14,935 nucleotides of DNA, taken from contig JACCUZ010000452.1 in NCBI GenBank assembly GCA_013698395.1, positions 1-14,935 on the forward strand, in the 5' to 3' direction. The notes below the pieces were generated by a model. It was not told where the DNA came from. It ran no database searches and saw only the letters and a program-made list of their open reading frames with translations. The position numbers were made by a program, and so were the translations under genes. This document shows positions 14,679 through 14,935 of the stretch, piece by piece (position 1 is the first letter of the stretch; each line of letters opens with the position of its first letter). Origin of the DNA: Sporichthyaceae bacterium. Lineage in GTDB: Bacteria; Actinomycetota; Actinomycetes; JACCUZ01.

Positions 14679-14935
14679 AAGCGGGCCTTGCCGGGGCCGT
14701 GCTCCACGAACGACTCCATCCCGGTACGCCGGTCCTCGGTCCCGAACAGACCGGAGAACTGCAGCCGCTCGATCTCCAGACCCGTGTCGAGGTCGGTCTC
14801 GAGGCCGCGGTCGACCGCTTCCTTGGCGGCGCGCAACGCGTACGCCGGACCGCCGACGAAGCGGGCCGCCATCTCCCGGGCGGTCGGGTAGACCTCACCG
14901 GACGGGACGACCCGGTCGACGAGGCCGATCCGCTC
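14666..14935 (-). CDS. Enoyl-CoA hydratase/isomerase family protein (C-terminal part, 5' end outside window)
   Basis: The last 89 residues of a crotonase-fold protein, which hydrate or isomerise acyl-CoA substrates, for example in fatty-acid beta-oxidation. The visible part reads GLVDRVVPSGEV, then a helix with ALRAAKEAVDRGLE and finally FSGLFGTEDRRTGMESFVE, the typical C-terminal arrangement of the family, including GLFGTED in place of the common GLFATED. The stop is TGA at 14666-14668. The catalytic residues lie beyond the window, so hydratase cannot be separated from other crotonase activities. Its closeness to the ETF genes fits fatty-acid oxidation. Confidence 0.88.
   Translation of the reverse strand, partial: ERIGLVDRVVPSGEVYPTAREMAARFVGGPAYALRAAKEAVDRGLETDLDTGLEIERLQFSGLFGTEDRRTGMESFVEHGPGKARFQGR

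Overview
The window is GC-rich chromosomal DNA. Codons end overwhelmingly in G or C, and GTG starts and 4-base ATGA/GTGA gene overlaps are common. This, with a GatCAB amidotransferase, a NAD-dependent DNA ligase, a DUF664/DinB protein and a gene order resembling the ligA-gatCAB region of Mycobacterium tuberculosis, points to an actinobacterium (Actinomycetes). I cannot fix the family or genus. No mobile element, phage, CRISPR, rRNA or tRNA gene was seen, so this is ordinary core chromosome, not an accessory island. No stretch longer than about 105 bases lacks a gene.

Left part (1-3694). A C-terminal scrap of a plus-strand gene (2-64) faces a minus-strand pair: a patatin-like phospholipase (987-2000) followed, with an ATGA overlap, by a D-2-hydroxyacid dehydrogenase (81-990). 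The dehydrogenase reads well up to its catalytic His and then loses frame at a run of four Gs (positions 161-164). Divergent from this pair, with only 39 bases between the two starts, is a plus-strand pair: a lipoprotein of the PQQ-dependent glucose/sorbosone dehydrogenase family (2040-3188), like LppZ of mycobacteria, and a DUF664/DinB protein (3185-3694). They also share an ATGA overlap.

Main block (3726-14415, minus strand). Ten genes run in one direction in the transcription order etfB, etfA, cysteine desulfurase, mnmA, short MetE-like methionine synthase, ligA, gatC, gatA, a 64-residue membrane protein, gatB. Five junctions are 4-base overlaps (one ATGA, four GTGA), one is a stop abutting a start (TAG|GTG), and the others are gaps of 12, 18 and 45 bases. 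Parts of the block fit together functionally: the cysteine desulfurase can supply sulfur to MnmA for tRNA 2-thiouridine, and GatCAB amidates misacylated Glu-tRNA(Gln)/Asp-tRNA(Asn). ETF alpha/beta carry electrons from acyl-CoA dehydrogenases.

Right end (14416-14935). A 104-base divergent gap with two small hairpins separates etfB from a predicted 52-residue membrane protein on the plus strand (14520-14678). That gene converges, with a 13-base stop-end overlap, on the C-terminal part of an enoyl-CoA hydratase-family gene (14666 to the window end).

The points most worth a second look are the small membrane protein translationally locked between gatA and gatB, the frameshifted dehydrogenase, the Asp in place of the expected Glu zinc ligand in the short MetE-like protein, and the small membrane ORF next to etfB. 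I found no convincing new multi-gene system.
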